Assembly (NCBI RefSeq): GCF_024707485.1
Contig: NZ_CP102602.1
Location: forward strand, 806,001-870,000
Length of the DNA: 64,000 nucleotides
From: Thermococcus thermotolerans
Lineage (GTDB): Archaea; Methanobacteriota_B; Thermococci; Thermococcales; Thermococcaceae
Reading direction: 5' to 3'
Both the position numbers and the translations under genes were made by a program. How positions within the stretch are numbered: the first letter of the stretch is position 1; each line of letters opens with the position of its first letter. The notes beneath the pieces are model-generated. The model made no database searches. It was not told where the DNA came from and worked only from the letters and a program-made list of their open reading frames with translations. This document shows positions 1 to 7,505 of the stretch, in pieces.

Positions 1-1
1 C

Positions 2-940
2 GGCCTTGAGATTATCCTGGAAACGGCGCGCTTCTGGGCGAGCCGGGTGAGGTACGACGATAAGAAAGGCTACGTGATAGAGAAGGTGATCGGACCGGAC
101 GAGTACCACGAGCACGTTAACAACAGCTTCTTCACCAACCTGATGGCCAAGCACAACCTGCTCCTCGGGGTCTCGTATTTCAGAAAAGGTCTCGGGAAGA
201 GCGGGTGGAAGGAGGTCATCGAAAGAGTCGGGGTGACCGAAAGGGAAGTCCAGAGATGGCTTGAGATAGCCGAGGGGCTTTACCTCCCACCGCAGAGGGA
301 TGACGGGGTTTACGAGGAGTTCGACGGGTATTTTGCACTGATGGACTACACGGTTGACCCCTACGGCCTGGGCGAGGGAAGACTGCCGGAGGAGATAAGG
401 GAAAACCTCGGAAAAACAAAGCTCATCAAGCAGGCGGACGTTATAGCCGCCCAGTACCTCCTGAAGGACTGGTTTGATATGGATACCATCAGGAGGAACT
501 TCGAGTACTACATCGTCAGAACCACCCACGCGTCCTCACTTTCAATGCCCACCTACGCCATAGTCGCATCGTGGCTCGGAAACATGGAGCTCGCGTACGA
601 CTACTTCATGAAATGCGCCTACATAGACCTGAAGAACATCTACGGAAACACCGCGGACGGATTCCATCTGGCAACCGCCGGCGGCCTGTGGCAGATACTC
701 TTCAGGGGCTTTTGCGGTGTTGATTTCAAGGGAGACACCCTGAAGGTCAACCCGAACCTCCCGGAAAAATGGAAGTCGGTGAGGCTGAGGTTCTTCTTCA
801 GAGGCTCGTGGCTTGAGCTGGGGGTAAAGCACGGCGAAGTCCACATAAAGATGCTGGAGGGCACGAAACCGATAGGTGTGGAAGCCTTCGGAAGTGAGGC
901 GGTTCTTCAGCCGGGGGAAGAGGTCGTACTCCGGCCTTAA
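2..940 (+). CDS. Glycoside hydrolase family 65 disaccharide phosphorylase, C-terminal part (5' truncated)
   Basis: The reading frame is open from the window edge, so only about 312 C-terminal residues are seen. It begins GLEIILETARFWASRV and carries GPDEYHEHVNNSFFTN, both typical of the (alpha/alpha)6 barrel of GH65 maltose, trehalose and kojibiose phosphorylases. The last 80 residues form the beta-sandwich end (PNLPEKWKSVRLRFFFRGS). Such enzymes split an alpha-glucobiose with phosphate to glucose 1-phosphate and glucose in the cytoplasm. The substrate cannot be decided from this fragment. An internal GTG at 47 is not the real start because homology continues upstream. Confidence 0.85.
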   Translation, partial: GLEIILETARFWASRVRYDDKKGYVIEKVIGPDEYHEHVNNSFFTNLMAKHNLLLGVSYFRKGLGKSGWKEVIERVGVTEREVQRWLEIAEGLYLPPQRDDGVYEEFDGYFALMDYTVDPYGLGEGRLPEEIRENLGKTKLIKQADVIAAQYLLKDWFDMDTIRRNFEYYIVRTTHASSLSMPTYAIVASWLGNMELAYDYFMKCAYIDLKNIYGNTADGFHLATAGGLWQILFRGFCGVDFKGDTLKVNPNLPEKWKSVRLRFFFRGSWLELGVKHGEVHIKMLEGTKPIGVEAFGSEAVLQPGEEVVLRP

Positions 941-952
941 CCCCCACAAAGG

Positions 953-960
953 TTTTTAAT
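953..960 (+). promoter_or_regulatory. TATA box of the ureohydrolase gene
   Basis: The sequence AAAGGTTTTTAAT lies about 35 bases before the ATG at 992. This is the BRE/TATA arrangement expected for a start site near 980, and it argues against the GTG at 962 as start. Confidence 0.5.
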
Positions 961-991
961 CGTGCCCTCGGAAATCTCCCCGGTGGGAGAG

Positions 992-1852
992 ATGGAGTTC
1001 CTATACACATACGAGACGCTCAAGCTTGAATTTCCGCTTTCCGAGCCTGAAGAAGCAAAGTTCGTAATTCTCGGCGTCCCCTTCGACGGGACGACTAGTT
1101 TTAAGCCCGGGGCGAGGTTCGGGCCAACCCTGATCAGGCACGCCACCCTCAACCTTGAGAGCTACATCCTCGACTATGACGTTGACCTAGCCGAACTCCC
1201 CATAGCGGACATAGGGGACATTGCCGTCGTCGCCGGCGACCCCCGAAAGACCGCGGACAGGGTCAGAGAGACCCTTGAGGAGCTTAAACGCATAAACCCC
1301 AACGCCCTGCCGATACTCCTCGGTGGAGAACACTCACAGACCCTTGGGGCCGTTGAAGCGCTTAGGCCGGCCAGCTACGTCGTCTTTGATGCACACCTCG
1401 ACCTCAGGGACAGCTACGAGGACAACCCATACAACCACGCCTGCGTGGCGAGAAGGATAGGGGAGCTGGGGGTAAGGGAAGCGATGTTCGGAATACGAAG
1501 CGGGACAAGGGAGGAGGTAGTCTACGCAGAAGAGAACGGAATCCCGTGGGTGCACGCTAGGGATTACGACTTTGATGCTTTTGTTGAACTTGTGAAGCCC
1601 CTCCCGGAGCCGGTGTACCTCTCGGTTGACATAGACGTCTTTGATCTTTCGCTCGTCCCCTCAACCGGAACCCCTGAGGCAGGAGGCCTGGGCTTCTGGG
1701 AAGTCGTGGAAGCCATGGAGTGGCTCGTGGAAAACAAGAATGTAGCGGGCTTCGACATAATGGAGGTTGGGGGGAACGAACTCGGGGACATCACCGCCCT
1801 GACCGCCGCAAAGCTTCTCTTCCACTTCATGGGAGCGAAGGGCAGCCTCTGA
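992..1852 (+). CDS. speB: Agmatinase-type ureohydrolase (agmatine / aminopropylagmatine)
   Basis: A 286-residue arginase-family enzyme. The Mn-binding motifs are present: GGEHSQTLGA, DAHLDLRDSYEDNP followed by NHAC, and SVDIDVFDLSLVPSTGTPEAGG split across the third metal loop. These enzymes hydrolyse a guanidino group to release urea in polyamine synthesis. In Thermococcus the characterised homologue acts on N1-aminopropylagmatine to give spermidine, so that substrate is the likely one here (inference from family). The start at 992 is chosen over GTG 962 because GGTGGGAG sits just before it and the TATA box is at 953. Monocistronic, convergent with the antiporter gene. Confidence 0.9.
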   Translation: MEFLYTYETLKLEFPLSEPEEAKFVILGVPFDGTTSFKPGARFGPTLIRHATLNLESYILDYDVDLAELPIADIGDIAVVAGDPRKTADRVRETLEELKRINPNALPILLGGEHSQTLGAVEALRPASYVVFDAHLDLRDSYEDNPYNHACVARRIGELGVREAMFGIRSGTREEVVYAEENGIPWVHARDYDFDAFVELVKPLPEPVYLSVDIDVFDLSLVPSTGTPEAGGLGFWEVVEAMEWLVENKNVAGFDIMEVGGNELGDITALTAAKLLFHFMGAKGSL

Positions 1853-1902
1853 CAATCATTTTATTTCGAGACTTACAACGAATTGAAATTGAAAAAGAGA
1901 AA

Positions 1903-3234
1903 TTAGGAAGCTTTCAGCTCGTGTTTCATCTTCTCGTAGCTCTCCATCCTGTCCTGCACGGTCTCGGTTCTCAGCAACTTTGCCCTGAGGAAGGGGAGCC
2001 ACAGTGTCTCAGTTATAACGGAGGCAAGGACAACTATGACCGTGGTGGCCAGGATCACATCGCCCCAGTAAACGCTGAGCTCTCCACCCGGGTACTTCAT
2101 TGCGAGAGACAGGGGGAGCGCCGCCAGAGCGGAAGGAACTATGCCCCTGGGCCCTTCGAGGGCTATGAAGAGGTATTCCCTTGGGTTCCACCATTTAAGG
2201 AGGGGCAGCGATGCAAGGGGCCTTGCAACCACCATGATAAAGAAGGCCACGAGTACACCCTTCAGGACGTTTCCGGTCAGGAGGTCGAGGTTCAGGCTGG
2301 CCCCGAGGAGCACGAAGATAAACACTGTGGCTATCGCTGCGAGGCTCTCGTTGAACTCGACCTCCTTTTCCACGGCCCTAAGAACTCTGTCCATGATTGC
2401 CGGGTTCTCCCTTTTTCCGATTATCTTGTAGTTTCCGAGCACTATTCCAGTGACCGTTGCAACGAGATATCCTGAAGCCTGAAGGGACTCCCCAAGGAAG
2501 AAACCGGTGAAGGCTAGGAGAAGAGAGAATATCTCTATCTCCGGAAACTCGAATATCGCCGTCTTCTTGATGAACCAGTAGCCGAACATTCCAAGAACGA
2601 AGCCGACCGCGATGGACACCACAACTTCGTAAAGGAAGTACAGAACTGCCCCACCGTAGAGGCCAGCAACGGAGCTCAGTGAGGCAAAGATGCCACCGCT
2701 GGCCTGGGGAACGAACATCGCTATCGCAACGGTTGTCAGGACTATGCCGAGCGGGTCGTTGAATATGGACTCGGTTACTATGGTCGTCTCGATATCCTGC
2801 TTTACCCTGTGCTGACGGAAAAGGGGTATCAGCGTCGCCGGGTCGGTGGCGCTTATTATGGCGCCGAAAAGAAAGCCGACCAGAAAAGGAGCATCAAAGA
2901 CCCACGAGAAGAACCATGCGGAGAGAAGAGCCGTTATGAGAAGTCCAGCCGTGTCGAGAGTCACTATCGTGCTCATGTTCCGTTTTAGCATCCTCCAGCT
3001 TAGGTTGTGTCCCTCCGTAAAGAGTATCATCACCAGGCCAAATACCCTGACGTAGTCAAAGAGCTCATGAGCAACCTCCCTCGGCATCCACACGGTTATC
3101 GGGCCAAGAACCATTCCGAATACTATGAAGAGCGGAACGTAAGATATGTTAAACCGTCTGCTAAGAAGCATTGAAATTATACCCGCACCGAGTACCGCTA
3201 TGAGCACCCTCGCTATAACATCCGTTGGCACCAT
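1903..3234 (-). CDS. CPA1-family Na+(K+)/H+ antiporter (NhaP type)
   Basis: A 443-residue protein with about 12-13 predicted membrane helices. The unwound-helix motif ATDPATLIP is at residues 129-137 and the ion-site motif ESIFNDPLG has the Asn-Asp pair at 159-160. In this superfamily an ND pair marks the electroneutral NhaP/NHE type. It would exchange Na+ or K+ for H+ across the cytoplasmic membrane. The short C-terminus has no TrkA domain. The ATG at 3234 follows GGAGGATGTTCC. It is divergent from a CBS protein and a CPA2 antiporter that carries the other motif type. Ion selectivity cannot be told from sequence. Confidence 0.88.
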   Translation of the reverse strand: MVPTDVIARVLIAVLGAGIISMLLSRRFNISYVPLFIVFGMVLGPITVWMPREVAHELFDYVRVFGLVMILFTEGHNLSWRMLKRNMSTIVTLDTAGLLITALLSAWFFSWVFDAPFLVGFLFGAIISATDPATLIPLFRQHRVKQDIETTIVTESIFNDPLGIVLTTVAIAMFVPQASGGIFASLSSVAGLYGGAVLYFLYEVVVSIAVGFVLGMFGYWFIKKTAIFEFPEIEIFSLLLAFTGFFLGESLQASGYLVATVTGIVLGNYKIIGKRENPAIMDRVLRAVEKEVEFNESLAAIATVFIFVLLGASLNLDLLTGNVLKGVLVAFFIMVVARPLASLPLLKWWNPREYLFIALEGPRGIVPSALAALPLSLAMKYPGGELSVYWGDVILATTVIVVLASVITETLWLPFLRAKLLRTETVQDRMESYEKMKHELKAS

Positions 3235-3273
3235 TGGAACATCCTCCGTCCTTTGGCCGGGGTTCTATGGGAA

Positions 3274-3281
3274 ATATTTAA
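3274..3281 (-). promoter_or_regulatory. TATA box for the NhaP-type antiporter
   Basis: On the minus strand TTTAAATATTTC lies about 40 bases before the ATG at 3234, with a GGAGGA ribosome binding site between. The palindrome AAACGTTT abuts it at 3280-3287 and recurs at 3361-3368. Confidence 0.45.
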
Positions 3282-3438
3282 ACGTTTGGTTTATTTAAAC
3301 CCGACTGCAGAGGTTTTGGCGGGATTCCTCTCCGCTATCCTTCAATTGGTACAATGTTCTAAACGTTTCTCCGATGTCCCGCTAAGCCCACAAAGTCTTA
3401 AATAGAACTTTTTTCATTTTTCAGAAATGGTGGTTGTC

Positions 3439-3933
3439 ATGGAAGTCGAGTCCGCCCTTGAAAGCTTTCATTCACTAAAACTAACCCACATCATGCCCCG
3501 GTTCGAGACGATGCCCGTGGTCACGGCGGATGCCGACCTCCTCAGCGTCCTCAAGATACTGAGGAGCAGGCACCATGTCTGGGTCGTTGAGGGCAGGGAA
3601 AACATGAAGCTCGTGGGCGTCATTAGGTACATCGACGTCATAGACGTCCTTCTTCCCCCCGAGGCGCACAAGTTCAAACTGGGTATGACCAGCAAGATAA
3701 TGCGCTCTATGCTCGGAGGTGCCACCAAGGCTGAAGACGTCGCCGAGCGACACGTGCTCACTATAGACAAAGATGCCACGGTTCTCGATGCCCTGATGAA
3801 GATGCGCAAGTACAGGATACAGGTGCTGGCCGTCGTGGAGGACGGAAAACTGGTGGGTGAGGTGAGTCTTCGCATACTGATAGATGAACTGCTGAGGCTG
3901 CTCCGGGTAGGTGGGGCACAATGGAAACAGTGA
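3439..3933 (+). CDS. Two-CBS-domain protein, probable regulator of the adjacent CPA2 antiporter
   Basis: About 164 residues made almost entirely of a CBS pair (PRFETMPVVTADADLLSVLKIL and the ERHVLTIDKDATVLDAL / VAVVEDGKLVGEV half, each split here). CBS pairs bind adenine nucleotides and gate partner transporters or enzymes. Its last 13 bases overlap the start of the CPA2 antiporter gene, so the two are translationally coupled and probably form a sensor-transporter unit (inference). ATG 3439 is preferred because GGTGGT lies five bases before it. ATG 3427 in frame is an alternative, and the AT-rich TTAAATA near 3398 fits either. Confidence 0.8.
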   Translation: MEVESALESFHSLKLTHIMPRFETMPVVTADADLLSVLKILRSRHHVWVVEGRENMKLVGVIRYIDVIDVLLPPEAHKFKLGMTSKIMRSMLGGATKAEDVAERHVLTIDKDATVLDALMKMRKYRIQVLAVVEDGKLVGEVSLRILIDELLRLLRVGGAQWKQ

Positions 3934-5240
3934 CCTGGCTTTTGTTTGCCATAGGAATATCCCTGATCCTGGCGAAGATAGGGGACAGCATAATAGAGAG
4001 ACTTGAGCTACCGGGAGTCCTTGGAGAACTCCTCATGGGAATGCTCCTCGGAAACCTCGTCTATTTCGGGATAGTCGCCCCCCAGTACCTTCCGATAGTC
4101 AGCGGAGAGGGCTTTACCACGGATTTAACCGTTGTTTCCAACTTTCTGGCCAAGCTGGGTATAATCTTCCTGCTGTTCCTCGGTGCCCTCGACGCTGACA
4201 TAGAGCAGCTGAAGAAAACCGGGCTTACCGCAACGGTCTCCACGCTCCTTGGGGTCTTTGTACCGCTCCTCATAGGCTGGTTTGCCCTCATGGAGATGGG
4301 ATACCCGAGCAGGGAGGCCTTTGCCGGAGGTGTTCTGCTCACAGCAACGAGCATAGGGATAACAGTCCGCGTCATGATGGATTTGGGCGTTCTCAAGAGC
4401 GAGGTCGGGGCGGCTTCGCTCAGCGCAAGCGTTATGGACGATTTTCTCGGAATAGCGCTCGTCATATTCGCCGTCGGCAGCGGCAGTCTTATCGAGCTGA
4501 GTGCAAAAATAGTCGCCTTCTTTGTGATAACCGGCGTCATCTGGTGGTTCCTCGTTGAGTATTATATAAAATTCGCCGAGAGGCTTCACGTGGAAAAGGG
4601 CATACTGGGGACAGTTCTCGGCATGATGTTTCTCTTCGCGGCCCTGGCTGAGGGCTGGTTTGCAGCAGCAATAGAGGGCGCGTTCATGATGGGTCTCGTG
4701 CTCTCAAAGCTCCCAGAAGGGAAGCGCATTATGGAGGACGTAAAGGCAATAGGCTACGGTCTGCTCATACCGTTCTTCTTCGTCCACACGGGGGCGATGT
4801 TGAATCTCACGGTGTTTGAGAACGCGAAGGCACTCGTTCTGGCGGCAGTCCTGACGGTCATAGCGGTTTTTGGAAAGGTCTTTGGAAGAGGAATCGGGGC
4901 ATGGATAACTGCATGGGGCAGGGGAAGGGAGTTCCTGTTCACCAGGGAGAACTTCTGGATGTCCCTCCAGATGGGCATCGGCTCGGTCCCGAGGACTGAA
5001 GTGGCCCTCGTTGACCTCATGGTGGCAATCCACGGCGGCGCGATAAGCCCAGAGCATGCCCCCGAGTTCATAGCGGCAACGCTGATATTCATAACTGTCT
5101 CGGTGCTGATAACACCGCCGCTACTCAAATGGGCGTTCAGGCACGAAATAGAAACAGCCAGAAGCGCAAAGGCCGCCCGGAAAGTCGAGAGGATAGAGAG
5201 CACGAAGAAGAGGATAAAAGAACTGAAGGGGGCTCAGTAA
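3921..5240 (+). CDS. CPA2-family cation/proton antiporter
   Basis: A 439-residue membrane protein with about 12 helices. The N-terminal region (LPGVLGELLMGMLLGN) and the ion-site sequence ASVMDDFLGIAL, with Asp-Asp at 173-174, place it in the CPA2/NapA-KefB group. A DD pair is typical of electrogenic antiporters, in contrast to the ND pair of the divergent NhaP-type gene. The C-terminus ends in a short basic stretch without a TrkA-N domain; the upstream overlapping CBS gene may supply regulation in trans. GGTGGGG precedes the ATG. Substrate could be Na+, K+ or Ca2+. Confidence 0.87.
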   Translation: METVTWLLFAIGISLILAKIGDSIIERLELPGVLGELLMGMLLGNLVYFGIVAPQYLPIVSGEGFTTDLTVVSNFLAKLGIIFLLFLGALDADIEQLKKTGLTATVSTLLGVFVPLLIGWFALMEMGYPSREAFAGGVLLTATSIGITVRVMMDLGVLKSEVGAASLSASVMDDFLGIALVIFAVGSGSLIELSAKIVAFFVITGVIWWFLVEYYIKFAERLHVEKGILGTVLGMMFLFAALAEGWFAAAIEGAFMMGLVLSKLPEGKRIMEDVKAIGYGLLIPFFFVHTGAMLNLTVFENAKALVLAAVLTVIAVFGKVFGRGIGAWITAWGRGREFLFTRENFWMSLQMGIGSVPRTEVALVDLMVAIHGGAISPEHAPEFIAATLIFITVSVLITPPLLKWAFRHEIETARSAKAARKVERIESTKKRIKELKGAQ

Positions 5241-5297
5241 TTCACCTCCCACTTTTCCTTGTACTTTAGCAATATTTTTGGCGTTTATTGGAAAACA

Positions 5298-5303
5298 TTT
5301 ATA
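5298..5303 (+). promoter_or_regulatory. TATA box of the beta-helix surface protein gene
   Basis: GAAAACATTTATACGC is a good BRE plus TATA. The predicted start is near 5327, followed by the GGTGGA ribosome binding site at 5331-5336 and ATG 5343. Confidence 0.6.
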
Positions 5304-5342
5304 CGCTCTTCTGGATATAGTTAAACACAGCGGTGGAGCTTT

Positions 5343-6950
5343 ATGGGAGCAAAGCTCGGGATTGCGATCATGATGGTGGTTCTGGTTTTGCTATCTCCTC
5401 CAAACTTTTTAGGAAAGGGTTCCGCAGATACTGTTACATGGATTCCCGTGAACTCATGCACCATCATAAACCAATCCGGATATTACATCCTCACCGACGA
5501 CATAACCGAGAGCGAGAGTATGGTATGCATTCTGATAACCGCTAGCAACGTTGTTTTTGACGGCATGGGGCACAGAGTTGGTGGGTTGGGGAACTACCAC
5601 ACGATAGGAGTCTATGCTCAAGGTTCAGAAGCCTTGGTCAACGTCACCGTCAGAAACTTAGTGGTCTTTGAATGGTTTTACGGGATATACTACAAAAACG
5701 TCAGGACGGGGGAAATCGGAAACAACACCGTAACATCGACCTACGGCAGTGGGGTATTCCTGTGGGACTCCACCGAAGTGGTGGTGAGAGACAACACCGT
5801 GGACTCAAACTACGGCCCGGGGGTATTTCTCCACAATTCCAGCCATTGCATCGTGGCAAACAACAGTGCCAGCTTCAATTACAAGGGGGTAGCCCTCAGC
5901 GACACGAGCGACTTTAACGTCGTTTCGGGAAACAACGCAAGTTCCAACACCAACAAAGGCATCTCCATAGAGGATTCAGGCAACAACACCTTAACACGCA
6001 ACTATATTAACAAGAATGGATACGTGGGCGTGTTCCTCCAGAGGGCAGGGGGAAATAAAATAGCCGAGAACAAAATAACCTCCAACCGTGATCATGGAAT
6101 CCAGCTTACTTCAAGTAGGAACAACCTAATCACTGGCAACGAAGTGACACTGAACGGCAGGGACGGAATTTACCTCGAATCCTCCCCCCACAATTTAATC
6201 TCGAAGAACAGAGTTGCCGAAAACAGTTTCCGTGGAGTCTCCCTCTGGGGATCCAGCGGGCACAACATGGTGGCCAACAACACGATAATGAGCAACGGGG
6301 ATGTAGGGATATCAATTGACTCATCCAGCGGAAACACCATTGTTCACAACAACGTGAGCTCCCATGAATACGGGATCATCATAATACTCTCCGAAGACAA
6401 CTTGATCTACGACAACTACTTCGACAACACGAAGAACGCACAGGCGGACAGGCAAAACCGGTGGAATATGGAGAAGACTGTGGGCACGAACATAATCGGG
6501 GGGCCCTGCCTCGGGGGCAACTACTGGAGCGACTATTCCGGCAGGGATACCGATGGAGACGGCTTCGGGGACACCATGTTGCCGTATACTTCCGGGGGAA
6601 GCATTCTGAACGGTGGGGACTATCTGCCCCTCGTTCCAGTCTCTGAAAACGCATCCTGCACTCCCGCTACGACCACATCAACGACATCAACGGTTTCTCC
6701 TCCCTCCACAACTTCACCCATCACTACTTCATCCACCACCTCCCCCACAAGCACCGTTAGTTCATCAGGCACAACATCATCAACCTCCACCCCGTCAATA
6801 ACTACTCCAACGACGACTTCAGAAGGAGGTGAGAGCACACCCTCCGGCACCGGTGGGGAGAAAACAACCATATGCGGTCCTGCTTTGCTGTTGGGATTGG
6901 CGCCAACACCATTCATCCTTAAGAGGCTGAAAGGAAGAAATAGAGAATAG
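5343..6950 (+). CDS. Secreted NosD-like parallel beta-helix protein with CGP-type C-terminal sorting signal
   Basis: A 535-residue surface protein. An N-terminal signal peptide (hydrophobic residues 5-28) is followed by about 15 short repeats of the PbH1/NosD type (GNNASSNTNKGISI, NNLITGNEVTLNGRDGIYL are examples), then an NYWSDYSG-DTDGDGFGD segment that closes many archaeal NosD-like domains. Residues about 440-505 are a Thr/Ser/Pro-rich linker of the kind expected to be O-glycosylated. The end reads TTICGPALLLGLAP, a hydrophobic run and basic tail: the Thermococcales CGP-CTERM anchor, thought to be processed and lipid-linked. Beta-helix domains often bind or cleave polysaccharides. No catalytic residues can be assigned. 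Confidence 0.82.
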   Translation: MGAKLGIAIMMVVLVLLSPPNFLGKGSADTVTWIPVNSCTIINQSGYYILTDDITESESMVCILITASNVVFDGMGHRVGGLGNYHTIGVYAQGSEALVNVTVRNLVVFEWFYGIYYKNVRTGEIGNNTVTSTYGSGVFLWDSTEVVVRDNTVDSNYGPGVFLHNSSHCIVANNSASFNYKGVALSDTSDFNVVSGNNASSNTNKGISIEDSGNNTLTRNYINKNGYVGVFLQRAGGNKIAENKITSNRDHGIQLTSSRNNLITGNEVTLNGRDGIYLESSPHNLISKNRVAENSFRGVSLWGSSGHNMVANNTIMSNGDVGISIDSSSGNTIVHNNVSSHEYGIIIILSEDNLIYDNYFDNTKNAQADRQNRWNMEKTVGTNIIGGPCLGGNYWSDYSGRDTDGDGFGDTMLPYTSGGSILNGGDYLPLVPVSENASCTPATTTSTTSTVSPPSTTSPITTSSTTSPTSTVSSSGTTSSTSTPSITTPTTTSEGGESTPSGTGGEKTTICGPALLLGLAPTPFILKRLKGRNRE

Positions 6951-6959
6951 GGCCAAACC

Positions 6960-7430
6960 TCAGCCGAAGAAAGCTCCCATAGCACTCATTTCCTCCTCGC
7001 TCATGCTTTTTATCCTGAACTCCGGCATCTCGGGAACCAGCCCCTCGTACTCCTCCTTCGTTATCTCCTCAGCCCGCCCATTCTCGACGAGGTAGAATAC
7101 CCCGTAGTCCTGGTCGCGGTAGGCAACAAGGAATTTCTCAACCTCGATGTCGCCAAAGTCCACGAAGATAACGTTTCCACCGGTGTAGGGGCGCTTGCAC
7201 TTGAAGGGGAAGCTTGAGGAGTTGAGCATCGCATCTCCAAGGGCCTGGTTGGCCTTCTCCCCGTTTATCTCGGTCCAGAACTTTCTGCCCTCAAAATCGC
7301 CCTCAACGACGATAAGGAACCTCTTACCATCGAGCTCAGCGATGGGGGCACCTTTCTCCGCAAGTATCTTAAACAGCTCGCCGATGGTCTCGGCATTCCT
7401 TAGGGAAGCGACAAATCCTTCAACCTTCAT
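6960..7430 (-). CDS. Conserved hypothetical protein, 156 aa
   Basis: I do not recognise a named family. The protein starts MKVEGFVASLRNAETIGELF and appears soluble, alpha/beta, with no membrane segment or metal motif. The last 20 residues are acidic (EFRIKSMSEEEMSAMGAFFG). A longer in-frame reading to 7496 exists, but GGTGGGACT just before the ATG at 7430 and the TATA box within 7461-7468 fix this start. It is divergent from the ClC gene and shares a symmetric promoter region with it. Its presence opposite a ClC channel may be incidental. Confidence 0.7.
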   Translation of the reverse strand: MKVEGFVASLRNAETIGELFKILAEKGAPIAELDGKRFLIVVEGDFEGRKFWTEINGEKANQALGDAMLNSSSFPFKCKRPYTGGNVIFVDFGDIEVEKFLVAYRDQDYGVFYLVENGRAEEITKEEYEGLVPEMPEFRIKSMSEEEMSAMGAFFG

Positions 7431-7444
7431 AGTCCCACCAGAGA

Positions 7445-7486
7445 CCCTTCCGATTGAAGGGTATAAAAGCTTAAGCTTTTTATTTT
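7445..7486. promoter_or_regulatory. Symmetric divergent promoter between the unknown gene and the ClC gene
   Basis: A perfect 16-bp palindrome AAAAGCTTAAGCTTTT occupies 7465-7480. TATA elements face outward from it: TTTTATAC on the minus strand (7462-7468) and TTTTTATTTT on the plus strand (7477-7486). A second inverted repeat, CCCTTC / GAAGGG with five bases between (7445-7450 and 7456-7461), lies between the minus TATA and its start. Confidence 0.55.
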
Positions 7487-7505
7487 GGACACCCATTTCC
7501 CATTG

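Noticed and set aside
1720-2475. A 251-codon plus-strand frame over the NhaP-type antiporter
   Set aside because: Antisense to a clear CPA1 antiporter with intact motifs; composition is not protein-like.
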